Assembly: GCA_030263385.1 (NCBI GenBank)
Contig: SZOX01000013.1
Coordinates: forward strand, 13,450-77,449
DNA: 64,000 nucleotides
Direction: 5' to 3'
Source: Zeimonas sp003577305
GTDB taxonomy: Bacteria; Pseudomonadota; Gammaproteobacteria; Burkholderiales; Burkholderiaceae_E
The notes beneath the pieces are model-generated. The model saw nothing but the letters and a program-made list of their open reading frames with translations, did not search any database and had not been told where the DNA came from. Positions 48,942-58,308 of the stretch are shown in pieces. The number at the start of each line of letters is the position of its first letter. Within the stretch, counting starts at the first letter, position 1. The position numbers and the translations under genes were made by a program.

Positions 48942-51282
48942 GCGTCCCTGCTGAAGTCTGTGAATCCGTGGCGATCAGACGGGGATTCTCCCCGCTTTTC
49001 GCCAATTTCGTAAATAGCACCGATATCTGCGCCCCGGCGGGCTTGCCCGAGGCGCCGGCCCAGTTGCCCACGTCGATGCGCGCGCCGTGCTCGTCGACGA
49101 TCTTCTTCACGATCGCCAGGCCCAGGCCGGTGCCCCGCGGCTTGTTGCTCACGTAGGGCTCGAAAGCGCGCGCGAGCACCGACTGGGCGAAGCCGCCGCC
49201 ATTGTCGCGCACCAGCAGGCGAACCGCCCCGCTGCCGTCGGGCAGCGCGAGCGCCTCGGTGACCACTTCGACGTCGGGATGCTCGACTTTCTCGGTCGCC
49301 TCGACCGCGTTCTTCACCAGGTTGTGGATCAGCTGGCGCAGCTGCGTGCGATCGCCCATCACCTGCGGCAGCTGCGGATCGAGCAGCGTGCGGATCGCGA
49401 AGCGCCCGCCGGCGGCAGCGTACAGGCGCAGCACGTCCTCGGCGAGCGCGTTCAGGTCGAGCGGCCCGAGCTGCGCGGCCGGCAGCCGCGCGTAGTCGCG
49501 GAACTCGTCGACCATCACCTTGAGCGCGGAAACCTGGTTGACGATCGTCTGCGAGTTCTTCGCGAGCAGCTCGGCGTCGGGCGCCGGCAGCTTGTCGGCG
49601 AGCTTGCGCTGCATCCGCTCGGCCGCCAGCTGGATCGGCGTGAGCGGGTTCTTGATCTCGTGCGCGAGGCGCCGCGCAACCTCGGCCCAGGCCACCGCGC
49701 GCTGCGCCGAGATCATGCCGGTGACGTCGTCGAAGACGATCACGTAGCCCACGCGCCGCTCGGGCAGGATCGAGCCGCGCGCGAGGATCGTCTGCTCGGC
49801 ATCCGAACCCGGCGCACCGGCCGGCGCGCGCGCCGCGTCGGCCTCGGCGGCGGCGCCGGGTTCGCCGGCCTGCGCGCGCCCCGGCAGCACGAACTGGCGC
49901 TGCCAGCTGGCCGCGCCGGCGGCGGCCTGCTCGTTGAACGCGGCGCGGATCTGCTCGGCGACCGCGTCGAGCCGCGGCACCTCGGCGATCGGCTTGTCGA
50001 GATGCTCGATCAGCGACAGCCCGAGAATGCGCTCGGCGCCGGCGTTGGCCAGCGTGAGCCGGAAGTCGGAATCGAGCACCAGCACGCCGGCGGTGAGGTT
50101 GGCCAGCACGCTCTCGAGGCGCGCGTTGACGCGCTCGAGCTCGCGCTGGTTGCGCTCGACCTGCATGCGCGCGTCTTCGAGCTGGCGCGTCATCACGTTG
50201 AACGACTGGGTGAGCAGGCCCAGTTCGTCGCGCCCGGAGTAGTCCTTCACCGGCCGGTAGTCACCCTCGGCCACCGCCCGCGTGCCGGCGGCCAGCATCG
50301 ACAGCGGGCCGGTGAGCCAGCCCGAGAGCAGGAACGAGGCGGCCACCGCCGAGAACACGGTGAGCAGGAAGATCAGCGTGAGCGTGATGCTGAAGATGCG
50401 CTTCAGCCCCTCGCGCAACAGCGAGAGCTGCTGGAAGTCGCGCCGGCCGCGCTCGACCGCCTCGGCGTTCTCGGTCATCGCCGAGGGCACCGCCTGCGTG
50501 AGCTGCAGGTAGCGGTTGTCGTCGAGGCGCTGCGCGGTGGCGCGGATCGTGACGATCACGCGCAGCTTCAGCGCGTTGGCTTCGCCCTCGACCGGCTCGA
50601 TCGCGGTGTACTGGCGCGTGAGGCGCGCCTGGCGCAGCGCGCTCGCCGAGGGCAGGTCGGGCACCAGCATGCCGTAGCGGCTGCCGCTGGTGCTGACGAT
50701 GCGCCCGGTGCCCGAGGCGATCATCGCCTCCTGCGCACCGACCTGCTCGCGCAGCCGGTCGAGCGCGGTGGGCCAGTCGTATTCGGGCGTGTCGGCCAGT
50801 TCGCCGGCCACGCCGCGCGACTTCTGCAGCAGGTCGGCGAGCAGCGAATCGAGCGCGGTGCGCCCGAGGTTCAGGCCGGAGTCGAGCGCGCGCTCCACCG
50901 GCACCGCGAACCACGACTCGATCGAGCGGCCGATGAACTGCACCGAGACGAGGTAGATGAGCGCGACCGGAATCACGGTCATCAGCGTGAACGACACCGC
51001 CATGCGCACCATCAGCCGCGTGCCGAACAGCCCGCGCCGGTAGCGCAGCACCAGCCGGCGCAGCAGCTCGAGCACCAGCAGGAACAACGCGACCGCCAGG
51101 CCCACGGTGAGCCACAGCAGCATCGGGTACTGGCTCTCGAACAGCTGCGTGTTGGCGCTCGCCACCGCCAGCAGCAGCAGCAGGATCACCGCCAGCACCA
51201 CCGAGCCGATCAGCGCGAAGCGCAGCAGGCGCCCTACTGCGCGCTTCTCGGGATCGGCGGCGTGAACGTAAAACTCGTCCAT
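48916..51282 (-). CDS. ntrY: NtrY-type sensor histidine kinase
   Basis: A 788-residue kinase. Several N-terminal membrane helices (LIGSVVLAVILLLLLAVASA, MLLWLTVGLAVALFLLVLEL and more), a periplasmic sensor part, a HAMP (SGWLTGPLSMLAAGTRAVAE), a PAS domain (NLTAGVLVLDSDFRLTLANA) with a long insert, HisKA with AHEIKNPLTPIQLAAERM and the HATPase boxes NLVKNAVEATEK, DNGGGF and GTGLGLAIVKK. It should phosphorylate the adjacent NtrX-like regulator. The stimulus is unknown (nitrogen or redox in relatives). It overlaps DUF4390 by 49 bp. Confidence 0.93.
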   Translation of the reverse strand: MDEFYVHAADPEKRAVGRLLRFALIGSVVLAVILLLLLAVASANTQLFESQYPMLLWLTVGLAVALFLLVLELLRRLVLRYRRGLFGTRLMVRMAVSFTLMTVIPVALIYLVSVQFIGRSIESWFAVPVERALDSGLNLGRTALDSLLADLLQKSRGVAGELADTPEYDWPTALDRLREQVGAQEAMIASGTGRIVSTSGSRYGMLVPDLPSASALRQARLTRQYTAIEPVEGEANALKLRVIVTIRATAQRLDDNRYLQLTQAVPSAMTENAEAVERGRRDFQQLSLLREGLKRIFSITLTLIFLLTVFSAVAASFLLSGWLTGPLSMLAAGTRAVAEGDYRPVKDYSGRDELGLLTQSFNVMTRQLEDARMQVERNQRELERVNARLESVLANLTAGVLVLDSDFRLTLANAGAERILGLSLIEHLDKPIAEVPRLDAVAEQIRAAFNEQAAAGAASWQRQFVLPGRAQAGEPGAAAEADAARAPAGAPGSDAEQTILARGSILPERRVGYVIVFDDVTGMISAQRAVAWAEVARRLAHEIKNPLTPIQLAAERMQRKLADKLPAPDAELLAKNSQTIVNQVSALKVMVDEFRDYARLPAAQLGPLDLNALAEDVLRLYAAAGGRFAIRTLLDPQLPQVMGDRTQLRQLIHNLVKNAVEATEKVEHPDVEVVTEALALPDGSGAVRLLVRDNGGGFAQSVLARAFEPYVSNKPRGTGLGLAIVKKIVDEHGARIDVGNWAGASGKPAGAQISVLFTKLAKSGENPRLIATDSQTSAGTHGGNPRSG

Positions 51283-51821
51283 TCGGACTGCGGGCTCCAG
51301 TCGCGATTGGTGATCGCGCTGACCTGGAAGGGCTTGGGCAGCTGCGAGGTGTCGAGCCGCAAGCGTACCCGAGCCTCGTATCCGGCTCCGGGCGAAAGGC
51401 GCGAGGCGTCGACCACGCGCCAGTTGCGGATCGTGCCCATGGTGCGGGCGGCCTCGTCGAGCGAATCGAAAACCTGCGTCAGTCCGTCGAAACTCAGCCG
51501 GAACTGGCGCGTGAGCGCGTGGTAGGCGAGCCGGTAGACGATCGAGCGCTCGGCCACGCGTTCGTCGGTCCACCACCAGCGCGGGCGGATCAGCTCGAAC
51601 TCGAGCGCGTAGTACAGCGCCACGCCGCGGCGCACCGCGTCTTCGAGCGATCGGGTGAGCGGCACTTCGAAGTCGGCCGACAGCATCCAGCTGTCGCCCC
51701 CGGCATCGAGCTCGAGCCTGGGGTTGGCATACGATTCAGCGGGCTCGGCGGCCCTCGCTGCCGGCATCTGCCCCCACAGCGTGGCCACCAGCGCCAGCGC
51801 CAGGGCAAGGCGAGCGATCAA
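51234..51821 (-). CDS. DUF4390 protein, exported
   Basis: A 195-residue protein with a signal peptide (ARLALALALVATLWGQMPAA, cleavage near ARA-AEP). The body, SWMLSADFEVPLTRSLEDAV, GVALYYALEFELIRPRWWWT and YRLAYHALTRQFRLSFDGLT, is DUF4390, a periplasmic family of unknown role that stands upstream of ntrY in many betaproteobacteria. The ATG overlaps the rsmB stop (ATGA), and its 3' end overlaps ntrY. Confidence 0.92.
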   Translation of the reverse strand: MIARLALALALVATLWGQMPAARAAEPAESYANPRLELDAGGDSWMLSADFEVPLTRSLEDAVRRGVALYYALEFELIRPRWWWTDERVAERSIVYRLAYHALTRQFRLSFDGLTQVFDSLDEAARTMGTIRNWRVVDASRLSPGAGYEARVRLRLDTSQLPKPFQVSAITNRDWSPQSEWTSFTFTPPIPRSAQ

Positions 51822-53218
51822 GGGCGTTTTTCCAGCAGCGCGTAGAAGAATCCGTCGTGGTTGCGGGTGGCCGTCGCGACCGGCAGCAAGCGCGAGACCG
51901 GCTCGGCGGCGCCCTCATCGAAGCGCCAGGACAATTTCAGCCGCCTTGCATCGCGCCGTAAATCGAGAAAGTGATCGACCACTGACACACCTTCTGCCCG
52001 AAATACCGAGCAGGTGGCAAAAAGCAATTTACCACCCGGTCGGAGCAGCGGCCAAAGCGCGGCGAGGATTTCCGACTGCTGGGCGGAAAGTGTCGCGGGA
52101 TCGCTACGGCGGCGCAGCCAGCGGATGTCGGGATGGCGGCGCACGATGCCCGAGGCGGTGCAGGGCGCGTCGAGCAGGATGCGGTCGAAGGGCTCGCCGT
52201 CCCACCAGTCGGCCGGGCGGCGCGCGTCGCCGGCGAGCACGCGGGGCGCTTCGCGCGGGCCTTCCGGACCGCCCGGGTCGCCGGCATCGCCCGGGTCGCG
52301 GGCGCCGCCGGCCCGATCGAAGCCGAGCCGGGCGAGGTTCTCGCGCACCAGGCGCAGGCGCGGCTCGCCCAGGTCGAGCGCGGTGACGCGGCAGTCGGCC
52401 AGTTCGAGCAGGTGCGTGGTCTTGCCGCCGGGCGCGGCGCAGGCGTCGAGCACCCGCTCGCCGGGCTGCGGATCGAGCAGCGGCGCGGCCAGCTGGGCGC
52501 CGGCGTCCTGCACCGTGACCAGCCCCTCGCGCCAGCCGGGCAGCGCCTCGACCGCGCAGGGCGCGTCGAGCAGCAGCGCCTGCGGCCCGATGCGGCGCGC
52601 GCCGCGCCCTGCGGCGGCCAGCTGTGCGAGGTAGTCGTCGACGCCGATGCGGCGCCGGTTCACCCGCAGGCTCATCGGCGGCGGCGCGTTGCCCGCTTCG
52701 AGAATCGCGCGCCAGGCCCGCGGCTGCTCGGCGCGCAGCTGCGCGATCCACCAGTGCGGGTAGTTCCAGCGCGCCTCGTCCTTGCGGCGCGCGGCGGCGA
52801 GCAGCGCGTCGCGTTCGCGAAGAAAGCGGCGCAGCGTGGCGTTGAGGAAGCCGGCCGCGGCGCTCGCGCCGGGCACGAGGCGCGCAGCCGCGACCGCCTG
52901 GTCGACGATCACCGCCTCGGCACGCAGCGGCTCGAGCAATTGGGCGAGCGCCACCCACTGCAGCGCGGCCAGCGGCAGCGGCGGTGGCCGCTGATCGAGC
53001 AGCCGGGCGAGCTCGCGCGCCAGTCCGAGCTGGCGGCAGGCGTGATACGCGATGTCGCGGATCGCGGCGCGCGAAGCGGGGTCGAGCGCCTCGCCGGCTT
53101 CGCCGCCGGCCGCGATCGCAGCCTCGATCGCGGGCTGCAGCGAGCGCCCGCCGGCCAGCGCAGCGATCGCCTGCGCGGCGCAGGCGATCTCGCGCGACAG
53201 CGGCGCGCGCGCGCCCAA
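51818..53218 (-). CDS. rsmB: 16S rRNA m5C967 methyltransferase RsmB
   Basis: A 466-residue protein: N-terminal NusB-like domain (IAALAGGRSLQPAIEAAIAA to LNATLRRFLRERDALLAAAR), then the catalytic domain with motif I LDACAAPGGKTTHLLEL, motif IV LLDAPCTASGIVRRHPDIRW and the catalytic Cys in LLFATCSVFRAEG. It methylates C967 of 16S rRNA. Residues near 330 carry a Gly/Asp/Pro-rich insert (ARDPGDAGDPGGPEGP). The last 150 bp have a somewhat different base composition. It lies 4 bp downstream of htpX. Confidence 0.94.
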   Translation of the reverse strand: MGARAPLSREIACAAQAIAALAGGRSLQPAIEAAIAAGGEAGEALDPASRAAIRDIAYHACRQLGLARELARLLDQRPPPLPLAALQWVALAQLLEPLRAEAVIVDQAVAAARLVPGASAAAGFLNATLRRFLRERDALLAAARRKDEARWNYPHWWIAQLRAEQPRAWRAILEAGNAPPPMSLRVNRRRIGVDDYLAQLAAAGRGARRIGPQALLLDAPCAVEALPGWREGLVTVQDAGAQLAAPLLDPQPGERVLDACAAPGGKTTHLLELADCRVTALDLGEPRLRLVRENLARLGFDRAGGARDPGDAGDPGGPEGPREAPRVLAGDARRPADWWDGEPFDRILLDAPCTASGIVRRHPDIRWLRRRSDPATLSAQQSEILAALWPLLRPGGKLLFATCSVFRAEGVSVVDHFLDLRRDARRLKLSWRFDEGAAEPVSRLLPVATATRNHDGFFYALLEKRP

Positions 53219-53222
53219 GCGT

Positions 53223-54074
53223 TCAGCCGCCGGCGCCGGCCATCGCCAGCAGCCGCTGCACGCGCTCCTCGGTGGACGGGTGCGTGGAGAAGAGCCCGCG
53301 CAGTCCGCCGCCCGACAGCGGGTTCATGATCATCATCTGCGCGGTTTCGGGGTGCCGCTCGGCGGTTTCGAGCGGGATGCCCTGCGCATAGCGCTGGATC
53401 TTCCCGAGCGCCGAGGCGAGCGCGCGCGGGTCGCCGGAAATCTCGGCGCCGCCGCGGTCGGCCTCGAACTCGCGGGCGCGCGAAATCGCCATCTGGATCA
53501 GCATCGCGGCCAGCGGCGCGAGCAGCGCCACCGCGATCGTCGCCACCGGGTTCGCCGGGCGGCCGTTCTCGTCGCGGCCGCCGAAGAACATCGCGAAGTT
53601 GGCCAGCGCCGAGATCGCGCCGGCCATCGTGGCCGAGATGGTCGAGATCAGGATGTCGCGGTGCTTCACGTGCGCGAGCTCGTGCGCCATCACGCCGCGC
53701 AGTTCGCGCTCGCTCAGCACGCGCAGGATGCCGGTGGTGGCCGCGACCGCCGCGTGCTCGGGATTGCGGCCGGTGGCGAAGGCATTGGGCGCGTCTTCGT
53801 CGATCAGGTAGACGCGCGGCATCGGCAGCCCGGCGCGCGCGGCCAGCTCCTTCACCATGCGGTAGAACTGCGGCGCGCTCGTCTCGTCGACTTCCTTCGC
53901 GTTGTACATGCGCAGGACCATCTTGTCGGAGAACCAGTACGCGAAGAAATTGCCGACCGCGCCGAACGCGAGGGCCATCAGCATGCCCTGGCGCCCGCCG
54001 ATCACCGAGCCCACGGCGCCGAACAGCGCCATGATCCCCGCCATCAGGATCGCAGTCTTCATCCAGTTGAACAT
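53223..54074 (-). CDS. htpX: Membrane protease HtpX
   Basis: A 283-residue M48 peptidase. Two N-terminal membrane helices (TAILMAGIMALFGAVGSVIG, MLMALAFGAVGNFFAYWFSD), then LPMPRVYLIDEDAPNAFATG, the zinc motif MAHELAHVKHRDILIST (HExxH) and REFEADRGGAEISGDPRALA with the third ligand. It degrades misfolded inner-membrane proteins together with FtsH. The usual length is 280-290. Confidence 0.95.
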   Translation of the reverse strand: MFNWMKTAILMAGIMALFGAVGSVIGGRQGMLMALAFGAVGNFFAYWFSDKMVLRMYNAKEVDETSAPQFYRMVKELAARAGLPMPRVYLIDEDAPNAFATGRNPEHAAVAATTGILRVLSERELRGVMAHELAHVKHRDILISTISATMAGAISALANFAMFFGGRDENGRPANPVATIAVALLAPLAAMLIQMAISRAREFEADRGGAEISGDPRALASALGKIQRYAQGIPLETAERHPETAQMMIMNPLSGGGLRGLFSTHPSTEERVQRLLAMAGAGG

Positions 54075-54161
54075 TCGTTCGTGCTCCTCGTGGGTGTCCG
54101 CAGGACACAGGTTTCCGATATCGGGGCGATGCCCGGCGCTGCAAGGGCGCAGCGGCAGGCG

Positions 54162-55211
54162 CTACGTCGCGGCCGGCATCACGAACCTTTCGCCGGGCTC
54201 GACCGGGCAGCCGCGCAGGAAGTCGGCTGCCGGCAGGCGGCGGCCCCCCGGACGCTGCAGTTCGAGCAGCTCCACCGCCCCGTCGGCGCAGGCAACCAGC
54301 AGCCGCCCGGGGGCGGCGAGCAGCACGGTGCCCGGCCGCGGCGCCCGGACATGCCCGGATGCCGGCGACTGCTCGTGTCCCGGTACCCGGGCAGGCGTGG
54401 CCGTCGACGCGATCCCGCTCACGCCGTCGGCCTGCGCGGGCCGCGCCGCCCAGATCTTGATCGGTGCCTCGGGCATGCGTTCGAGCAGCGCGAGCGCACC
54501 GGGCACCGGATCGAAGGCGCGCACCCGGTCGACGATGCGCCGCGCCGGCTGCGTCCAGTCGACGAGCGCGTCGGCACGCGCGAGCTTGTGCGCGTAGGTG
54601 ACGCCCCCGGCCGGCTGCGGCTGCGCCCGCAGCGTGCCCTCGCGCAGCCGCGCGAGGGCCGCGACGATCGTGCGCGCCCCGAGCGCGGCGAGCCGTTCGT
54701 GCAGGCTGCCGCCGGTGTCGTCGGGGAGGATCGGCTCGCGCTCGGCGAGCAGCATCGGCCCGGTATCGAGCCCCTCGTCCATCTGCATGATCGTGATGCC
54801 GGTGCATGCGTCGCCGGCCTCGATCGCGCGCTGGATCGGCGCCGCGCCGCGCCAGCGCGGCAGCAGCGATGCGTGGATGTTCAGGCAGCCGTGGCGCGGA
54901 ATCGCCAGCACCTCGGCGGGCAGGATCAGACCGTAGGCGGCCACGACCATCGCGTCGGCGTCGAGCGCGCGCAGCCTCGCCTGCAGCGCCGCGTCGCGCA
55001 GGCTGCGCGGCTGCTCGATCGCGAAGCCGCGCTCGCGCGCGAGCCGCTTCACCGGGCTCTCGTGCAGCGCGCGCCCGCGTCCGGCGGGTTTGTCGGCCCG
55101 GGTGAGCACCAGCACGATCTCGTGGCCGGCTGCGGCGATCGCCGCGAGCGCGGCGGCAGCGAATTCGGGCGTGCCGGCGAAGACGATGCGCAGGCCGCGC
55201 GGGCGGTTCAT
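54162..55211 (-). CDS. fmt: Methionyl-tRNA formyltransferase
   Basis: A 349-residue protein from the ATG at 55209-55211. Motifs: RIVFAGTPEFAAAALAAIAA, NIHASLLPRWRGAAPIQRAI (catalytic Asn, His and the SLLP loop) and ITIMQMDEGLDTGPML (catalytic Asp). The C-terminal domain is extended by a Pro/Ala/Gly-rich insert (STATPARVPGHEQSPASGHV), which explains a length 30 above the usual 315. It formylates initiator Met-tRNA using 10-formyl-THF. It is downstream of def by 38 bp. Confidence 0.95.
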   Translation of the reverse strand: MNRPRGLRIVFAGTPEFAAAALAAIAAAGHEIVLVLTRADKPAGRGRALHESPVKRLARERGFAIEQPRSLRDAALQARLRALDADAMVVAAYGLILPAEVLAIPRHGCLNIHASLLPRWRGAAPIQRAIEAGDACTGITIMQMDEGLDTGPMLLAEREPILPDDTGGSLHERLAALGARTIVAALARLREGTLRAQPQPAGGVTYAHKLARADALVDWTQPARRIVDRVRAFDPVPGALALLERMPEAPIKIWAARPAQADGVSGIASTATPARVPGHEQSPASGHVRAPRPGTVLLAAPGRLLVACADGAVELLELQRPGGRRLPAADFLRGCPVEPGERFVMPAAT

Positions 55212-55249
55212 GCGCGACAGTCTCGTGTCGCCGGGCGCGTCGCCCGCCG

Positions 55250-55756
55250 TCAGGCGACGGCGCGCTCGGCCTTCAGCAGTCGGGTTCTGATGCGCGACTG
55301 CTTGAGCCGCGACAGGTATTGCACGAAGACGCGGCCGTTCAGGTGGTCGATCTCGTGCTGCACGCACACCGCGAGCAGGCCGTGGGCCTGCAGCGTGAAC
55401 GGCCGGCCGTGTTCGTCGAGGGCGCGCACCGTGACGCGATCGGGGCGCTCGACCTCGTCGTAGATGCCGGGCACCGACAGGCAGCCCTCTTCGTGGACCT
55501 TGGTGTCGTCGCTCCGCCCGACGATTTCGGGGTTGACGAACACCCGCAACTCGTCGCGCGCCTCGGAGACGTCGATCACGATGACGCGCAGGTGCACGTC
55601 GACCTGGGTGGCCGCCAGCCCGATGCCGGGCGCCGCGTACATGGTTTCGGCCATGTCGCGCACCAGTTGCCGGATGCGATCGTCGACCTCGCGCACGGGC
55701 TCGGCCACGCGGTGCAGGCGCGCATCTGGATAGCGGAGAATGTTCAATACGGCCAT
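55250..55756 (-). CDS. def: Peptide deformylase
   Basis: A 168-residue enzyme, from the ATG at 55754-55756. All three motifs are present: GIGLAATQVDVHLRVIVI, EEGCLSVPGIYDEVERPD (metal Cys) and VQHEIDHLNGRVFVQYL (HExxH). It removes the N-formyl group from nascent proteins. The def-fmt pair is conserved in bacteria. The 160 bp to the divergent LysM gene must hold both promoters; I cannot place them with confidence. Confidence 0.96.
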   Translation of the reverse strand: MAVLNILRYPDARLHRVAEPVREVDDRIRQLVRDMAETMYAAPGIGLAATQVDVHLRVIVIDVSEARDELRVFVNPEIVGRSDDTKVHEEGCLSVPGIYDEVERPDRVTVRALDEHGRPFTLQAHGLLAVCVQHEIDHLNGRVFVQYLSRLKQSRIRTRLLKAERAVA

Positions 55757-55916
55757 CGGGGGATATCTACCGTCCGTAGGGTCGCGCCGGCAAGCTTGCT
55801 TGCGGCCGCCATGCATCGGCGGCAGAATCCGGAGCGACTTGCGGGGTTTACATGGGGGCCTGGTTCGCCCGAATCAAGGTACCGGATAACCACACGGCTG
55901 AACGGCGCGTCATTTC

Positions 55917-57014
55917 ATGAAAAAGTTTAGCACGCAGATACTCGCGCTCGCCGTGTCGCTGGCCGCCACGCTGGGCACGATCGCGATGGCGCAACCTACG
56001 CCGCCGCTCGAAATCGCCAAAGACGCGCCGGAGCGCTACATCGTGGTCAAGGGCGACACGCTGTGGGACATCTCCGGGCGCTTCCTGCAGAAGCCCTGGC
56101 GCTGGCCCGAAATCTGGCAGCTCAATCGCGACGCGATCAAGGATCCGCACTGGATCTACCCGGGCGACGTGGTCTGGCTCGATCGCAGCGGCGAATCGCC
56201 GCGGCTGCGGCTGGGCCGCAAGGTGGGCAGCGGCTCGAGCGCCGGTGCCGCGGGCGGCGCCGGCCTGCCGTCGGAGCGGCTGCAGCCGCGGGTGCGCGCG
56301 GAAAAGCTCGAGCGCGAGGCGATCCCGACGATCAGTTCGACCGAGATCGAGGCGTTCCTGAACCGGCCGCTGATCGTCGACGAAGCCGGCCTGAAGAGCC
56401 ATCCGCGCATCGTCGGCACGCAGGAAGGCCGGGTGCACATCAGCCGCGGCGAGCTCGCCTACGTGCGCGGCGTGGGCGACTCCACCGCCACCGACTGGCA
56501 CATCTACCGCTCGGTCAAGCCGCTGCTCGACCCCGACACGCGCCAGCCGATCGCCTGGGAGGCGATGTTCGTCGGCTCGGCAAGACTCGAGCGCGGCGGC
56601 GACCCGGCCACGATGCGCATCACCGCCAACAACGAGGAAATCGGCCTGGGCGACCGGCTGATGCCGGCCGAGCGGGCGATGCCGATCAACTACGCGCCGC
56701 GCCCGCCCGAGCGGCAGGTCGACGGGCGCATCGTGTCGGTGTACCGGGGCGTGAGCCAGGTGGGGCGCAACAGCGTGGTTGCGCTCAACGTCGGCAAGAG
56801 CGCCGGCGTCGAGGTGGGCAACGTGCTGGCGATCCAGCACCGCGGCCGCATCGTCGCCGACCGCGAAGCGGACCGGCGCGGCGAGCTGGTCAAACTTCCG
56901 GACGAGTCGGTTGGCCATCTTCTGGTTTTCCGTGTCTTCGATAAGATCGCATACGGTCTGGTGATGGATGCGTCGCAGCCGATCTCGGTGGGCGACGCAG
57001 TCTCGAACCCGTAG
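55917..57014 (+). CDS. LysM-domain exported protein
   Basis: A 365-residue protein with a signal peptide (ILALAVSLAATLGTIAMAQ). A LysM domain follows: RYIVVKGDTLWDISGRFLQK with PWRWPEIWQLNRDAIKDPHW and YPGDVVWL. The remaining 270 residues (RLQPRVRAEKLEREAIPTIS, VALNVGKSAGVEVGNVLAIQ) are conserved in this betaproteobacterial family but of unknown role. It binds peptidoglycan in the periplasm. dprA follows after 12 bp. Confidence 0.9.
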   Translation: MKKFSTQILALAVSLAATLGTIAMAQPTPPLEIAKDAPERYIVVKGDTLWDISGRFLQKPWRWPEIWQLNRDAIKDPHWIYPGDVVWLDRSGESPRLRLGRKVGSGSSAGAAGGAGLPSERLQPRVRAEKLEREAIPTISSTEIEAFLNRPLIVDEAGLKSHPRIVGTQEGRVHISRGELAYVRGVGDSTATDWHIYRSVKPLLDPDTRQPIAWEAMFVGSARLERGGDPATMRITANNEEIGLGDRLMPAERAMPINYAPRPPERQVDGRIVSVYRGVSQVGRNSVVALNVGKSAGVEVGNVLAIQHRGRIVADREADRRGELVKLPDESVGHLLVFRVFDKIAYGLVMDASQPISVGDAVSNP

Positions 57015-57026
57015 CAGCGATCCCGC

Positions 57027-58184
57027 ATGCCGCTTTCCGCCCAGGCGCGCGACGAGCGCGCCGCCTGGCTTCGTCTCGTCCTCACGCCCGGCATCGGCCC
57101 GGGGGCGGTGCGCCGCCTGCTCGAAGCCTTCGGGCTGCCCGAAGACGTCCTCGCGGCCGGCCGCACGAAGCTCGCGGCGGTGCTCGACGTGGCGCGCGCC
57201 CAGGCGCTCGTGGCGCACGACGACGCGCGCGAGGCGCAGATCGAGGCGTCGCTGCGCTGGGCCGAAGACGAGCGCCACCACCTGCTCACGCTCGCCGATC
57301 CGCGCTATCCGCCGCGGCTGCTCGCGATCGGCGATCCGCCGCCGGTGCTCTTCGTGCGCGGCGACGCCGACGCGCTCGCGTTGCCGACGATCGCGATCGT
57401 GGGCAGCCGCCACGCCACGCGCGCCGGCCTGGGCCACGCGCAGGCGTTCGGGCGCGCGCTCGCCGACAGCGGGCTTCAGGTGTGCAGCGGGCTGGCGCGG
57501 GGCATCGACGCGGCCGCGCACCGCGGCGCGCTGGCCGGCCGCGCGGGCACGGTCGCGGTGATCGGCACCGGCATCGACCAGGTCTACCCGGCAGCCCACG
57601 CGGAGCTGGCCGAAGCGATCGCCGGGCGCGGCGCGCTGGTCTCGGAGCTGCCGCTGGGCACGCAGGTGCAGCGGGCCAACTTTCCGCGGCGCAACCGGCT
57701 GATCGCCGGCCTGTCGCTCGGCGTGCTGGTGGTCGAGGCGGCGCGCCAGTCGGGCTCGCTGATCACCGCGCGGCAGGCGGCGGAATTCGGGCGCGAAGTG
57801 ATGGCGATTCCCGGCTCGATCCATTCGCCGCTCTCCAAGGGCTGTCACCAGCTGATCCGCGAAGGCGCGAAGCTGGTCGAGTCGGCCGAAGACGTGCTGG
57901 TGGAGCTCAGGGCGCAGATCGGCGGCGCGAGCGGCCGGGCGCATCGGGGTGCGGTCGCCGGCCCGGCCGCCGGCCCGGCCACCGGCGGGCCGCGCGCGCA
58001 GGCGCCCAGCGCCGACGCCGCCGCGCTGCTGGGCGCGCTCGGATGGGATCCGGCCGACCCCGACACGCTGGCCGAACTCACCGGCCAGCCGATCGGCGCG
58101 GTGGCCGCCGGCCTGCTCGAGCTCGAACTGGCCGGAATGGTCGAGCGCTGGGTCGACGGGCGCTACGTGCGCGCCGCGTCTTAA
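57027..58184 (+). CDS. dprA: DNA-processing protein DprA
   Basis: A 385-residue protein: an N-terminal HhH-like part (WLRLVLTPGIGPGAVRRLLE), the Rossmann core with IVGSRHATRAGLGHAQAFGR, VCSGLARGIDAAAHRGALAG and LPLGTQVQRANFPRRNRLIA, and a C-terminal winged helix (LTGQPIGAVAAGLLELELAG). It loads RecA on incoming single-stranded DNA in transformation. An Ala/Gly/Pro-rich linker precedes the winged helix. Confidence 0.95.
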   Translation: MPLSAQARDERAAWLRLVLTPGIGPGAVRRLLEAFGLPEDVLAAGRTKLAAVLDVARAQALVAHDDAREAQIEASLRWAEDERHHLLTLADPRYPPRLLAIGDPPPVLFVRGDADALALPTIAIVGSRHATRAGLGHAQAFGRALADSGLQVCSGLARGIDAAAHRGALAGRAGTVAVIGTGIDQVYPAAHAELAEAIAGRGALVSELPLGTQVQRANFPRRNRLIAGLSLGVLVVEAARQSGSLITARQAAEFGREVMAIPGSIHSPLSKGCHQLIREGAKLVESAEDVLVELRAQIGGASGRAHRGAVAGPAAGPATGGPRAQAPSADAAALLGALGWDPADPDTLAELTGQPIGAVAAGLLELELAGMVERWVDGRYVRAAS

Positions 58185-58308
58185 GCCCTTCGGCCAGGGC
58201 CGCTATCCGGCCGGCGGCTTGCTTCCGGCGGCGGCCCGCACTTATGATTGGCGCCCCTTCGAGCGGCGCCGCCTCCCGCGCCGCCTGCCCGCCCCATCGG
58301 GGAGACCC